Positions 32,062-42,541 of a DNA stretch of 64,000 nucleotides are shown here, piece after piece. The translations under genes were made by a program, and so were the position numbers. This DNA is from Sorex araneus (lineage: Eukaryota > Chordata > Mammalia > Eulipotyphla > Soricidae). The stretch covers positions 105,087,535 to 105,151,534 of the forward strand of contig NC_073305.1 in assembly GCF_027595985.1 (NCBI RefSeq), read 5' to 3'. The notes under the pieces are model-generated. The model made no database searches, was not told the origin of the DNA, and saw nothing but the letters and a program-made list of their open reading frames with translations. Position 1 is the first letter of the stretch; every line of letters starts with the position of its first letter.

Positions 32062-35000
32062 TTATATTCCACATATGAGTGCAATCTTTCTATGTCTGTC
32101 TCTTTCTTTCTGACTCATTTCACTCAACATGATACTTTCCATGTTGATCCACTTGTATGCAAATTTCATGACTTCATGTTTCCTGACAGCTACATAGTAT
32201 TCCATTGTGTAAATATACCAGAGTTTCTTTAGCCAATCATCTGTTTTCGGGCACTCTGGTTTTTTCCATATTGTGGCTATTGTGAACAGAGCGGCAATGA
32301 ACATGGAAATGCAGATGTCATCTCTACTATACCTTTTTGCCTCTCCGGGATATATTCCCAGGAGTGGTATTGCTGGGTCAAATGGGAGCTCAATTTCTAA
32401 CTTTTTGAGAATCGTCCATATTGTTTTCCAAAAGGGCTGAACCAGTCGGCATTCCCACCAGCAGTGAAGGAGAGTCCCTTTCTCCCCACATCCACGCCAA
32501 CACCGGTTGCTTTTGTTTTTTGGGATGTGGGCCAGTCTCTGTGGTGTGAGATGATATCTCATTGTTGTTTTGATCTGCATTTCCCTGATGATTAGTGATG
32601 TTGAACATTTTCTCATGTGCCTCTTAGCCATTCGGATTTCTTCTTTGGAAAAGTTTCTGTTCATTTCATCAGCCCATTTTTTGATCGGGTTGGCAGTTTT
32701 CTTCTTGTGGAGTTCAACCAGTGCATTGTATATCCTTGTTATCAACCCTTTATCGGATGGGTACTGCATAAATATCCTTTCCCATTCTGTAGACTGTCTT
32801 TGTATTTTGGTCACTGTTTCTTTTGAGTTGCAGAAGCTCCTTAGTTTGAGATAGTCCCATTTATTTATCTTTGTTTTCACTAGCTTAGCCAGTGGCGTGT
32901 CAGCTTTGAAGATACCTTTGGCTTCAATGTCGTGGAGGGTTTTGCCGACCTTATCTTCAATGTACCTTAGGGATTCTGGTCTGATGTTGAGGTCTTTAAT
33001 CCAGTTTGATCTGATTTTTGTACATGGTGATAGATGGAGGTCTAAGCCCATTTTTTTGCATGTAGCCGTCCAGTTTTGCCAGCACAATTTGTTAAACATG
33101 CTTTCCTTGCTCCACTTCACATTTCTTGCTCCCTTATCAAAGATTAGATGATCATATATTTGGGGGTGTATGTCAGAGTATTCAACCCTGTTCCATTGGT
33201 CTGCCGCTCTGCCTTTGTTCCAGTACCATGCTGTTTTAATGACTACCGCTTTGTAGTAGAGTTGGAAGTTGGGGAGGTTGATTCCTCCCATTTTCTTTTT
33301 CCCAAGGATTGCTTTAGTTATTCGTGGGGGCTTATTGTTCCATATGAATTTCAGGAGCGCTTGCTCCATTTCTTTGAAGAATGTCAAGGGTATCCCTATA
33401 GGGATCGCATTGAATTTGCACAATGCTTTGGGGAGAATTGCCATTTTGACAATATTAATTCTTCCAATCCATGAGCAGGGGATGTCTTTCCATTTCCTCG
33501 TGTCCTCTTTTATTTCCTGAAGTAGTGTTTTATAGTTTTCATTATACAAGTCCTTTACCTCCTTTGTTAAGCTGATTCCGAGGTATTTGATTTTTTGAGG
33601 CGCAATTGTGAATGGGATTGCTTTTCTCAGGTCACTTTCTTCTCTCTCATTATTTGCATATAGGAAAGCCACGGACTTTTGGGCATTGATTCTATAGCCT
33701 GCAACTTTACTGTACGAGTCTATTGTTTCTAGGAGTTTCTTGATAGAGGTTTTAGGGTTCTCTAAGTATAGTATCATATCATCTGCGAATAGTGAGAGCT
33801 TGATTTCTTCCTTTCCTACCTGAATGCCCTTAATATCTTTTTCTTGCCTAATCGCTATTGCAAGTACTTCCAGTACTATATTGAACAGAAGTGGAGAGAG
33901 TGGGCATCCTTGTCTCGTCCCTGTTCTCAGAGGGAAGGCTCTTAGTTTTTCCCCATTGAGGACAATGCTTGCCATAGGCTTGTGATAAATGGCTTTGACT
34001 ATATTGAGGAAGGTCCCTTCTATACCTATTTTGGCTAGTGTTTTCATCATAAACGGATGCTGGATCTTGTCAAATGCTTTCTCTGCATCTATTGATATGA
34101 TTATATGATTTTTATCTTTTCTTTTGTTGATATGGTGGATTATGTTGATTGATTTCCGGATGTTAAACCATCCTTGCATCCCCGGGATGAATCCCACTTG
34201 GTCGTGGTGTATGATCTTTTTGATAAGTTGTTGAATTCTATTTGCTAATATTTTGTTGAGAATTTTTGCATCTGTGTTCATCAGGGATATTGGCCTGTAG
34301 TTTTCTTTTTTTGTGGTGTCTTTGTTTGCTTTTGGTATTAGGGAGATATGAGCCTCATAGAAACTGTTAGGGAGGGTTTCTGTTTCTTCAATTTCCTGGA
34401 AGAGCTTGAGAAGGACTGGCAAAAGGTCCTCTTTAAATGTTTGGAAGAACTCACTAGTGAATCCGTCTGGACCTGGGCTTTTGTTTTTGGGGAGACTTTT
34501 GATTACCATTTCAATTTCCTTGATGTTAATTGGACTATTCAGATACTCCAGGTCTTCTTGGTTCAGCCTTGGGAGATTATAGGAGTCGAGGAATTTATCC
34601 ATTTCTTCTAGATTCTCTTGTTTCGTGGCATAGAGATTTTCAAAGTAGTCTCTGATGATCTTTTGAATTTCATTGGTTTCTGTCGTGATGTCCCCCTTTT
34701 CATTTCTGATTCGGCTTATAAGGGTTCTCTCTCTCTCTTTCTTTGTGAGTCTTGCTAGTGGTTTATCAATCTTGTTTATTTTCTCGAAGAACCAGCTCTT
34801 GGTTTCATTGATCTTCCGGATTGTCTTTTGGGTTTCCATGTCATTAATTTCTGCTCTAAGTTTTATTATCTCTTTCCTTCTGCCTGGTTTTGGCTCCTTT
34901 TGTTGGTCCTTTTCTAAGGTCTTGAGCTGTGAAGTCAAGTTATTTATGTGGGCCCTTTCTTCCTTCCTGAGATATGCTTGCAGAGCTATAAATTTTCCCC

Positions 35001-35880
35001 TTAAAACGGCTTTAGCTGCGTCCCACAGGTTCTGGTAGCTCGTGTCTTCATTCTCATTTGTTTCTAGGTACCTTTTGATTTCTTCCTTGATTTCCTTCCT
35101 GACCCACTCATTGTTCAATATCGACCTATTTAATTTCCAGGTGTTTGATTTGGTTTTCTGCATCTGTCCACAGTTAAGTTTTATCTTCAGTGCATCATGG
35201 TCTGAAAAGATAGCTGGTACAATGTCTATCTTGTTGATTCTGTTGAGGTATGTTGTGTGGCCCAGCGCATGGTCTATTCTGGAAAATGTTCCATGTGCAC
35301 TGGAAAAGAATGTGTATTCCTTTTTTTGGGGATATAAAGCCCTGTATAGATCTATTAGCCCTCTCTCTTCTATTTCTTCCTTCAAAGCCAGTATTTCATT
35401 GGTGAGTTTTAATCTTCTAGATCTGTCCAGAGGAGACAGTGCAGTGTTGAAGTCTCCAACTACTATTGTGTTGCTCGAGATGTCCTTCTCGAGGTCTCTT
35501 AGCAGCTGTTGTAGGTATTTAGCTGGTCCCTCATTTGGTGCGTAGACATTCAGGAGTGTGATTTCTTCCTGATGTACACATCCCTTGATTAATAAAAAGT
35601 GGCCTTCACTATCCCTTCTAATCTTTTTCAACCTGAAGTCTATGTTGTCCGATACTAGTAAAGCCACTCCGGCTTTCTTGAGGGAGTTATTTGCTTGCAG
35701 GATTGTTTTCCATCCTTTGACTTTGAGTCTGTGTTTGTTCTGGCTATTCAGATGTGTTTCTTGCAGGCAACAGAAGGTTGGGTTGAGTCTCTGAATCCAT
35801 TTTGCCAGTCTGTGTCTCTTAATTGGTGAATTCAGACCATTGACATGAAGGGAGATTATTGTTATGGGATTTTGTGCCGT
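32062..35880 (-). CDS. LINE-1 ORF2 protein (endonuclease and reverse transcriptase), open but ACG start
   Basis: 1272 codons with no internal stop, ending GGAATATAA at 32062. Family role: nicks target DNA and reverse-transcribes L1 RNA in cis. Endonuclease residues are in place when numbered from the ACG: N14, E41 (LQETH), D143 (GDFN), D203 (RIDH), D227-H228 (FSDHD). The RT region has [33 protein letters not shown] and FADDMILYL near residue 700. The C-terminal Cys-rich motif C-x3-C-x8-H-x3-C is at 1127-1144. The homologous start codon is ATG in the copy at 10234; here it is ACG (35878-35880), followed by GCACAAAAT. The frame is open upstream to a TAA overlapping the end of ORF1, and I see no in-frame ATG for about the first 170 codons or more. 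Confidence 0.93.
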   Translation of the reverse strand, partial: TAQNPITIISLHVNGLNSPIKRHRLAKWIQRLNPTFCCLQETHLNSQNKHRLKVKGWKTILQANNSLKKAGVALLVSDNIDFRLKKIRRDSEGHFLLIKGCVHQEEITLLNVYAPNEGPAKYLQQLLRDLEKDISSNTIVVGDFNTALSPLDRSRRLKLTNEILALKEEIEERGLIDLYRALYPQKKEYTFFSSAHGTFSRIDHALGHTTYLNRINKIDIVPAIFSDHDALKIKLNCGQMQKTKSNTWKLNRSILNNEWVRKEIKEEIKRYLETNENEDTSYQNLWDAAKAVLRGKFIALQAYLRKEERAHINNLTSQLKTLEKDQQKEPKPGRRKEIIKLRAEINDMETQKTIRKINETKSWFFEKINKIDKPLARLTKKERERTLISRIRNEKGDITTETNEIQKIIRDYFENLYATKQENLEEMDKFLDSYNLPRLNQEDLEYLNSPINIKEIEMVIKSLPKNKSPGPDGFTSEFFQTFKEDLLPVLLKLFQEIEETETLPNSFYEAHISLIPKANKDTTKKENYRPISLMNTDAKILNKILANRIQQLIKKIIHHDQVGFIPGMQGWFNIRKSINIIHHINKRKDKNHIIISIDAEKAFDKIQHPFMMKTLAKIGIEGTFLNIVKAIYHKPMASIVLNGEKLRAFPLRTGTRQGCPLSPLLFNIVLEVLAIAIRQEKDIKGIQVGKEEIKLSLFADDMILYLENPKTSIKKLLETIDSYSKVAGYRINAQKSVAFLYANNEREESDLRKAIPFTIAPQKIKYLGISLTKEVKDLYNENYKTLLQEIKEDTRKWKDIPCSWIGRINIVKMAILPKALCKFNAIPIGIPLTFFKEMEQALLKFIWNNKPPRITKAILGKKKMGGINLPNFQLYYKAVVIKTAWYWNKGRAADQWNRVEYSDIHPQIYDHLIFDKGARNVKWSKESMFNKLCWQNWTATCKKMGLDLHLSPCTKIRSNWIKDLNIRPESLRYIEDKVGKTLHDIEAKGIFKADTPLAKLVKTKINKWDYLKLRSFCNSKETVTKIQRQSTEWERIFMQYPSDKGLITRIYNALVELHKKKTANPIKKWADEMNRNFSKEEIRMAKRHMRKCSTSLIIREMQIKTTMRYHLTPQRLAHIPKNKSNRCWRGCGEKGTLLHCWWECRLVQPFWKTIWTILKKLEIELPFDPAIPLLGIYPGEAKRYSRDDICISMFIAALFTIATIWKKPECPKTDDWLKKLWYIYTMEYYVAVRKHEVMKFAYKWINMESIMLSEMSQKERDRHRKIALICGI

Positions 35881-35923
35881 CTTTGTGCAAGGGTTTGTTG
35901 TGCTTGTAGAGGTTGTTCTTGTC

Positions 35924-36853
35924 TTACAATAGCCCCTTTAGTGCTTCTTTTAGGTTTGGTTTTGAGTCTATGAAGTTCCTGAGCTGTTGTTTATCCCCAA
36001 AGTAGTGTATGATTCCTTCTAGTTTGAATGAGAGTTTAGCCGGATAAAGTATTCTTGGTGAAGCGTTGATTTCATTGAGTTTTTTCACTATATCCCACCA
36101 TTGCCTTCGAGCTTGGAGGGTTTCCTCTGATAGATCTGCTGTGAGCCTAAGGGGTGCTCCTTTGTATGTGATTTCCTTCTTGGACCTTGCTGCTTGGAGT
36201 ATTGTGTCTCTCTGGAAGATGTCCATCATTGTAACTATGATATGTCTTGGGGTTTTTCTGTTAGGATCTCTTTTAGCTGGCACTCTCCGGGCGCCTTGAA
36301 TCTGGATGCCTGCATTGTCCAGCTGTGGGAAGTTTTCCGCAATGATTTGTTTGACTGTGTCTTTTTCGTTGGGGTTGGTTCCCTGTGGTTCTGGTAGTCC
36401 AATGATTCTAATGTTGTTCCTCTTGAATTCATCCCCTAGGACTCTGATTCTGGCTAGAGCTATTTTGAGGTCTCTTGCCATGGTTTGATGTTGCCTGTAG
36501 GCCTCTTGCAGCTCATCTTCAAGCATACTGATTCTGTCTTCGGCTGCAGTCATCCTATTGTTGAGGGCAGTCAGAGAGTTTTTGATTTCATGTACGGAAT
36601 CCTTCATTTCTTTTTGAAGGTTTTTTATTTCTGCTCTCATTTCTTCCCGTATTTTGTCGGCTGTCTGTTGTATTGTTTCCGCCAGGTCTTCCTTGAAGTT
36701 GTCCATCTTTGCATTGAGTTGATTGAACATGTTGAGGATTTCAAGTCTGAATTCTTTCTCAGAGAGGTCAAGTTTGTAGGAGGCGCCCATTGAGGTTTCC
36801 GGATTCCTTTGATCGTCCTCTGGTTGCAATGGGGATTTTCGCTGTTTCTTCAT
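35924..36853 (-). CDS. LINE-1 ORF1 protein (RNA-binding chaperone), intact
   Basis: 309 residues, starting [10 protein letters not shown] and ending [12 protein letters not shown]1p packages L1 RNA into a cytoplasmic ribonucleoprotein as a trimer and acts as a nucleic-acid chaperone (family knowledge). Visible layout: variable charged N-terminus (1-30), a long heptad-rich coiled coil (about 36-146), an RRM (about 147-243, beginning [10 protein letters not shown]) and the C-terminal domain (about 244-309) with the conserved ILYPAKL at 268-274. Length is slightly below human ORF1p (338). The ATG sits in AACAACATGA. No stop or frameshift. Expression would depend on the GC-rich 5'UTR upstream. 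Confidence 0.95.
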   Translation of the reverse strand: MKKQRKSPLQPEDDQRNPETSMGASYKLDLSEKEFRLEILNMFNQLNAKMDNFKEDLAETIQQTADKIREEMRAEIKNLQKEMKDSVHEIKNSLTALNNRMTAAEDRISMLEDELQEAYRQHQTMARDLKIALARIRVLGDEFKRNNIRIIGLPEPQGTNPNEKDTVKQIIAENFPQLDNAGIQIQGARRVPAKRDPNRKTPRHIIVTMMDIFQRDTILQAARSKKEITYKGAPLRLTADLSEETLQARRQWWDIVKKLNEINASPRILYPAKLSFKLEGIIHYFGDKQQLRNFIDSKPNLKEALKGLL

Positions 36854-37141
36854 GTTGTTTGTGGTGATATGAAAGAGGGCTCTTGATGATGAGTGTCCCT
36901 GTTTCCTTTTGTTGTGAAAAAGGATTGTGGATAGGCTCAGTTAATAGTGGTTGGCTTTTTACTTGCCGGTGTAGAACCTGGTCTCCTACTGAGATGTTCT
37001 TATGTGAAGTCTTGTGTTTTATTGTCCTACTGCTTGCGAATAGCTAGGATGTTAGTCTTGGATAGGATGTTGAGAAAACTACTTTCCGCCGCGTGAGCTT
37101 TGGCCGCCGGTAATGAGGCCACGCCCACTTTTCTTAGGCCA

Positions 37142-37154
37142 CGCCCCCTGGTGG
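37142..37154 (-). promoter_or_regulatory. CTCF-like motif in the LINE-1 5'UTR
   Basis: The minus strand reads CCACCAGGGGGCG, an excellent match to the core of the vertebrate CTCF motif (CCACCAGGGGGCGC). It overlaps the spacer between the second and third GGGCGTGG boxes. Binding is not shown by sequence, and CpG methylation would matter. Confidence 0.5.
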
Positions 37155-37173
37155 TTAGGCCACGCCCCTTTCC

Positions 37174-37423
37174 CACAGACCTTTGCGGGAAGACAGGACG
37201 GCGGCGGCGCTTGGGGTCGGCGTGCTGGCCACTCGGCCGGCAGTCCGGAGGGGAGGGAAGCCCGGGGTGCTCAGGGCCGCGGAGCAGGCTGGGTCCGGAA
37301 GGGCGGGTCGAGGGAGCGTCACAGACCTTTGCCGGAAGACAGGACGGCGGCGGCGCTTGGGGTCGGCGTGCCGGCCACTCGGCCGGCAGTCCGGAGGGGA
37401 GGGAAGCCCGGGGTGCTCAGGGA
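37174..37423 (-). repeat. 1.7 copies of a 146-bp L1 promoter monomer
   Basis: Direct repeat with units starting at 37174 and 37320. Each carries CGGCGGCGGCGC-type CpG-dense text and CACTCGGCCGGCAGTCCGG. Termination inside a unit is typical of monomeric L1 5' ends. Confidence 0.95.
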
Positions 37424-37440
37424 CCAAGTAAAGCACTTTT

Positions 37441-39830
37441 GATATCTCTTTGGGATACCTGAATAGTGTTCTCATCCTGTTTTTGTAGGGCCCAGGTCTC
37501 TGAGCTTATGTTAGTGTAGGAAGAATGGTGCAGTCAAAAAGATGTGCCTGCAGCCAGAGGTTCATCATCCTCTTAACAAATTCTTCGATGCTCTTGAAGG
37601 CGTTCCGTGCTGCTCTCTTCCTCCTGTGCAGTTCTGGTGCCAAGTCATTCCTCATGTTGAATTCTCAACCCAAGTACACATAACTGCTGCATTCCGAGAT
37701 GTTCGTTCTGTTGAGAGCAAACGAAACATCGGGGACTAGTTCGTTTCTCATAAACATTGTCTTGGTGAGGTTCAGCTGCAATCCGACCTTTCCTCACTCG
37801 GGTTGAATTCAGCTAGCATTTGTGCCAGGTGGCTAGTATTTGGTGTTATTAGTACAATGTCATCAGCAAAGCAGAGGGGGTGTAGTTGCTGACATCTATT
37901 TTCACTCCCATTCCTTTCCATTCCAATAGTTGCATGATTCTCTTTACGTCAATGATCACTTCCTTGTAGAATGGTGAGATCCCGGTGGTGAATCTGTAAT
38001 ATAGCTTGCAGAGGATCTTAATGTACTGAGTTTGAACTCCTTGTTTCACTAGGGCTTCGATGATCACTTTAGTCTCAACAGAATCGAAGGCCTTCTTTAA
38101 ATCAACAAATGTTAGACAAAGCAGCATCTTGAATTCTCAAGAAACTTTAATGAGCTCGGTCACCATGTGGATATGGTCAATCATGCTGAATCCTTTTCAG
38201 AACCCGGCTTGCTCATATGGTTGGACTTCAGATAGTGTTCTCCTATTCTATTCAGGATGGCTCAAGTGAACAACTTGTAGACAACAGATAACAGGCAGAT
38301 TTGGTGATAGTTGCCGATGTGTGGATGTCTCCCTTCTAGTACAACAGAACAGTCCTGCAGATTTTTCATTGGGATGGAACCTTGCATTCGGACAGGTAGC
38401 ATGTGAAGAGCCGAGCCAGTGTATTGACAAGTATGAGCGGCAGATTCTTCAGGTGTTTGGGTCTGACCTTATCCGGACTGGGTGCTGTACATGTTTTTAC
38501 CAACAAAATGGCGTGTCAGATTTTGGAAGGGAGGACGTTGGGAATGACATATCCATCCTGAGGAATTCGGTATATGGGCAGGTGGATGTGGCTGTAGAAG
38601 AGATCCGAGTAGATGTCATGAATAATCCTCTCCATTACTCTTTTGGAAGATGTAATAGATCTATCAGGATGCTGGAGTGCAGTCTTCTTGGTCTTGTAGT
38701 TGGCGAAGGACAGGCGAGCATTGCAAATACTTTTCCCAGCTTCTGCTGCATAGGCCCACACTGCTGCTCTTCTCTCTTTGAGGTCTTCCTTTATCGCTTC
38801 TCTCATAGCTTTGCGAGCTCAAACATTAGCTTGTGATTGCCTGAGGTTCGTGCTAAACCGCATTGGCGAATGAACTCGAGACTTTCTGAAGACAGGTGTC
38901 TGTTTGTGGCTTTCCCACTCTCAGCATTCCTTGTGCTGTCATGGAGGTGCTGATCCAGTCAATTGTATTCCTCGTCCATGCGGTCAATGACAGCATCTCC
39001 CTACATTTCCACAATAGTACCAAAGACCTCCCAGTGGTGGTCATTCTGGGAATTCTCTTTTTAAACTTAAACTTCGAAGTCCTTTCTCCCCTCTCTGTGA
39101 AGTAGAATTTTGCACGAAGGAGATGGTGGTCTGATCCCATTTGGAATTTTGGGATAACAGCGACATCGGTCAGGCAAAACCATTGATTTAATATGATGTG
39201 GTCAATTTTGTTGTGGAACTGTCCACTGGGAGACTCCCATGTCCAGTGTTTAGATTCGGCCTTCTGGAACTGTGAGTTACCATGGATGGTCTTGGTCGAC
39301 ATGATGAACTCAGACAGTCTCTCACCCTTTTCATTCCATTCTAGGCTGTGGGTCCCGATGTGGAGTGCTTTGGGTGACCTTCTGGGTCCTATTTTGGCAT
39401 TAAAATCACCAACAATGATCTTGTAGAAGGTGTGGTATCCTTTATAGAACTTCTTCAGCTCCATGTAGAACTTCTCAATTTCTTCATCATAGTTGGATGT
39501 TGGTACATAGATGATGAAGATAGAAATTGCAGGCAATGAGCCACATTGATTCAAGCGTAATCATATGTTTCAGGTTGCTAGGCATTCAAATGAATCAATG
39601 CTCATGGCCTAGTTCGTGTTGACAAGGACAATGGTGCCATCAACACCTCTATTTTCGCATGTTCCAAGGAACAGTTCTTCTCCAGTGTTGAAAATGGCGT
39701 GATGTGATCGATGTCTTCTCGTTTCAGTAAGATCAATGATGTCATACTTTATCTTCTGCGTTTGCATCATCAGGTCCTCAATGGATGCTTCTGATGCCAG
39801 CATACGTGCATTGAAAGTACAGACAGTCAT
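37441..39830 (-). pseudogene. RTE endonuclease / reverse transcriptase pseudogene, 5' part
   Basis: The frame begins MTVCTFNARMLASEASIEDL at 39830. Endonuclease (APE-type) motifs appear in order: DLTETRRH near 39720, VGDFNAKIG near 39415, NKIDHIILNQ near 39205 and GSDHHLLRAKF near 39130. The reverse-transcriptase domain shows FVDLKKAFDSVET near 38105 (catalytic Asp motif A) and, in another frame, CFADDIVLIT near 37860 (motif C). Frame changes near 39560, 38850 and 38510, the jump between motif A and C frames, and stops show that it is dead. The C-terminal part continues at 31554 beyond the L1. Confidence 0.9.
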
Positions 39831-40126
39831 TTAGTCCTTCTTCGTTTTGGCAGTCTAGTTCGTCCCTGAGATTTTATCAGCCTCTCCTTGCTCATCCTTC
39901 TTAACGCTGCCGTATTGGGGTCTCTTTCAGTGTCAGGCAAATGAGGCCGATTGTTGTTACTGTTTTTGGCATATTGAATATGCCCGGGTAGCTTGCCAGG
40001 CACTGCCGTGCAGGCGGGGTTCTCTTGGTTGCTTGCCGGGCTCTCCGAGAGTGATGGAGGCTTTTAGGGAGGCCTCTAATCACCCTTAGAGGTGTTCTCA
40101 TAGTTCACACTATATTTGAACCCAAT
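39831..40126 (-). promoter_or_regulatory. RTE 5'UTR
   Basis: About 295 bp upstream of the first frame (ATG at 39828-39830, minus). It contains GAGAGCCCGGCAAGCAACC, ATATGCCAAAAACAGTAAC, GACACTGAAAGAGACCCC and GATAAAATCTCAGGGACG. These same blocks make up the body of every dRTE and, in shorter form, SINE-B in this window. Promoter activity is inferred only from position. Confidence 0.7.
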
Positions 40127-40139
40127 TTAATTACATTGA

Positions 40140-40875
40140 AGTATATATAAATACATGGAGGGAGAGAAAGAGGCTTTTATTTATTTCAGAAATAAAGGAG
40201 ATTCCAAGACAATACATAATTTTAGCTAAAGGAAAGAATAACCTATTGTGATAAAGGCTGTTGATAATTCATTGTGTCATTTCAGCATTAAGAGATAAAA
40301 ATGTATTTTGAAAAAGAGATGAAAAGTTTATAAATGCATGTATTAAACCAGCATAACTTAAAAGTAAAATGAAAAAAATTAAACATCATAAATGGAGATT
40401 TTTAACAATCTTCTGTTAGTAATTGATAGTTACTTAAGAATAAATATGAAAAACTACAGAGAATAAGAATAACTGTCAATCAGATTGATCACATGAATAT
40501 ATACAAAACACTAGGCCCAATATAGAACAATATTAAGCTTTTGCACACTTTCAGATAATGCAAGGGGGGGACAGACACTTCTAACTCACGTTAACATAAA
40601 ACAAACAAACAAGAAAACCCGAGAAACTCTAGCTAGATATATTGCAGGCAGACAAATTTTATACATGTAGATACATAATATTCACAGAATACCAAAATTT
40701 GATTGTAATGGTATTCAAAATCTTAATACAAAATGACAAAAATGAGATTTATCACAAATTTCAAAGTCTGTTCATCTGTTCAGTATTTTCAAGTCTAACA
40801 GGTTATTTAATCATGTTATAATTTAGATATTTATATTTAGATATAAATATATTTACATGTGTATTTTAATAAGTT
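40140..40875. other. unannotated AT-rich stretch
   Basis: No gene or recognisable repeat. Confidence 0.45.
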
Positions 40876-40878
40876 AAT

Positions 40879-41352
40879 TGTTGGGGCTGGACTGAGCTAC
40901 CAGGATGAACCCATTGGTTTGGAACATCAGAAGACTGAGCATCTTCTCTTGGCTGCCTTAGTAAATAATTTCCTAAATTATACCAAAATTGTCAGTCTTC
41001 CTTTTCTCACAGATCCCTGGTTCTACTTAGCCTGTTTGTTGTCAGTATGCAGATCCTAGGTACTTAGCCTGTTTATTGTCAGTATGTAGATCCTAAGCGA
41101 TTAACCTATTTGTCAGTATGCAGATCCTACATTGTTTGTTTTCCAGTATCCAGGAGAACTTTGCATGATCCTCCAGTAACTCCTTTGGTGATGTCATTGT
41201 ATTATGCCCTTAAAAGGTTCCATAATCAATAAAAGACCAGAGGGCTCTCAACCTTTGTTACAGAGTCAGAGAGAACCTGGACCCTCCATGACATATATTT
41301 CTTCCGTGTTCCTTGCCTCAGAACCTCCGACTACATGAATATTCATGCAACA
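40879..41352 (+). mobile_element. solitary LTR (endogenous-retrovirus type)
   Basis: 474 bp beginning TGTTGGGGCTGGAC and ending TTCATGCAACA, so TG...CA ends with TGTTG/CAACA inverted termini. Flanks GTTAAT (40873-40878) and GTCAAT (41353-41358) fit a 6-bp target duplication with one change. AATAAA at 41228-41233 is followed by CTTTGTTACAGAG and a G/T-containing end, as in an R-U5 region. Three imperfect 37-bp direct repeats lie upstream at 41025-41061, 41062-41098 and about 41100-41133 (GTCAGTATGCAGATCCTA core), a U3-enhancer-like array. No internal retroviral genes are present. Confidence 0.8.
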
Positions 41353-41689
41353 GTCAATTCCAGAAATTAATATGACAATGATTAAAATATTTAAAGGTGA
41401 AAATAAATCTATATTTATTCATTTGTCTCATACTATACAAATCCTTGTTTCTTGAACTGTTGGTTATGAAACTGAATGTGTAGTTCTTAAAAAATATTTG
41501 CCAACAGTAAAAGGACTGTAAATGTGTAATGACAAAAATTAATTCAAAATTAACTGCTTAATCAATCCAAAGTTTTTCTGGCAGTATTTTCCACCTCTGC
41601 ATTTCTTAATCATAGGGGGTTGTGAATGAGGAAAATGTTTTAGAACTCTGGTCTATATAAAATATTCAAGACTCCATTAAATCTGAAGA

Positions 41690-41820
41690 CTAGCAGCAAG
41701 TGGTTCAATTCCTGGCACCTTATATGGTTCCCTGAAGCACTGCCACGAGTGATACCTGATCACAGAAACTGAACTAAGCCTTGAGTACAAAAAGATATGG
41801 ACCGTCCATAAAAAATTAAT
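41690..41820 (+). mobile_element. degraded SINE-A-like copy
   Basis: GTGGTTCAATTCCTGGCACC (B box region), TATATGGTTCCCTGAAGCAC, GAACTAAGCCTTGAGTAC, and an A-rich end. The head is lost. Confidence 0.75.
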
Positions 41821-41824
41821 TAAC

Positions 41825-42530
41825 TAAATAATAAAAAATGAAAGTATCAAGAGTGAAAATATGAACATTGTAAAATATATAAATTTTATTTTGATATACT
41901 CACAAGGACATTTGACAGGCATTTTTTAAAATGTATACAATGATATTAAAATTATTTTAGAATGAATCTGGCAAACATAAAAGGTCTTAAAGCAGAGAAT
42001 TATCATATTGCTAAGAAAATTAAATTCAAATGAAATATTCAATATTCACAACTTTGAAGACATTCAATTTGAAAGAGTTTGGTGAAGTCAACATATTCTC
42101 AAACTTAATTCCAGCATGGTTTTAATTTATGGGTACTGATCAAATGATTCTTTTATTATTAAAGTGTTAATAATTATTAGAGCATAATGATTAATAATTG
42201 TACCCAATTAATAATTATTAGAGTATAACAAGTTGTTAATTATTTTCAACAGAAGAGAGGAATAAACTGAGAACTTACACTAGATCTTAAGATTATTTCA
42301 ATTTGATAACACTGAAGAGTATGTAACCATAGTCTATTGATAACGAAGTGATCATTAAAACAGAATAGAAAAATCAAGAATTATAAAAACATGTTTAGTC
42401 AGACATTTTAACCAAAGGCCTGCATAACTCAGTGGAAAAAAAGGGTGATACTTTTAAAATGTTTATAATTCTATTACACATAGTATGAACTTTGATCTAT
42501 GTGATAAATAAAATTAATTTTAAGTGAGTA
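41825..42530. other. unannotated AT-rich stretch
   Basis: No gene seen. TAATAATTATTAGAG(C/T)ATAA occurs twice near 42169 and 42211. Confidence 0.45.
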
Positions 42531-42541
42531 ATGTATTTAAT

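Larger units (their letters stand above)
31572..37423 (-). mobile_element. full-length, nearly intact LINE-1
   Basis: Inserted into the RTE with a perfect 17-bp duplication CCAAGTAAAGCACTTTT at 31555-31571 and 37424-37440. In element orientation the nick is TTTT/GA, near the L1 endonuclease consensus. Minus-strand order: 5'UTR with GC-rich monomers (37423-36854), ORF1 (36853-35924), 43-bp spacer, ORF2 (35880-32062), 480-bp 3'UTR and poly(A) tail. Both frames are open from end to end, the best-preserved element in the window. The only obvious defect is the ORF2 start codon. Confidence 0.97.
36854..37423 (-). promoter_or_regulatory. LINE-1 5'UTR with tandem GC-rich monomers
   Basis: 570 bp, strongly GC- and CpG-rich at its outer end. 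A 146-bp unit starting CACAGACCTTTGC occurs at 37174-37319 and again, cut short by the 5' end of the element, at 37320-37423. The two are near identical (G/C at the GCGGG/GCCGG position and one T/C difference are visible). Between monomers and ORF1 lie three phased AGGCCACGCCC boxes (37116, 37136, 37157). Tandem 5' monomers acting as promoters are known in mouse L1; the role here is inferred. Confidence 0.85.
31171..40126 (-). mobile_element. RTE-clade LINE, probably full length, split by a LINE-1
   Basis: A 12-bp direct repeat TTAATTACATTG at 31159-31170 and 40127-40138 brackets the whole structure. Removing the L1 with one target copy (31572-37440) leaves about 3.09 kb, the size expected for RTE/BovB-type LINEs. 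On the minus strand it reads 5'UTR (40126-39831), an endonuclease/reverse-transcriptase frame with many lesions (39830-31190) and a tail of GACAAGTCATACAATGGATA type. Endonuclease, RT and C-terminal motifs are described in the sub-entries. Confidence 0.88.

Noticed and set aside
35667..35669. GTG as the start of L1 ORF2
   Set aside because: The frame is open and homologous to L1 endonuclease for 71 codons upstream of this GTG, and GTG is not a usual mammalian start. The homologous start is the ACG at 35878-35880.
33148..36853. Many 60-167-codon frames on the plus strand
   Set aside because: Antisense shadows of L1 ORF1 and ORF2; hydrophobic composition arises from reading the coding strand backward.
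37100..37475. Overlapping 82-120-codon frames in the GC-rich region
   Set aside because: They lie in the L1 5'UTR monomers, where CpG-rich sequence has few stops. The repeated peptide reflects the DNA repeat.
40884..40900. GGGGCTGGACTGAGCTACC as a SINE head
   Set aside because: The match to the SINE head stops after a few bases, and the block is better explained as the start of the LTR with TG...CA ends and a 6-bp duplication.
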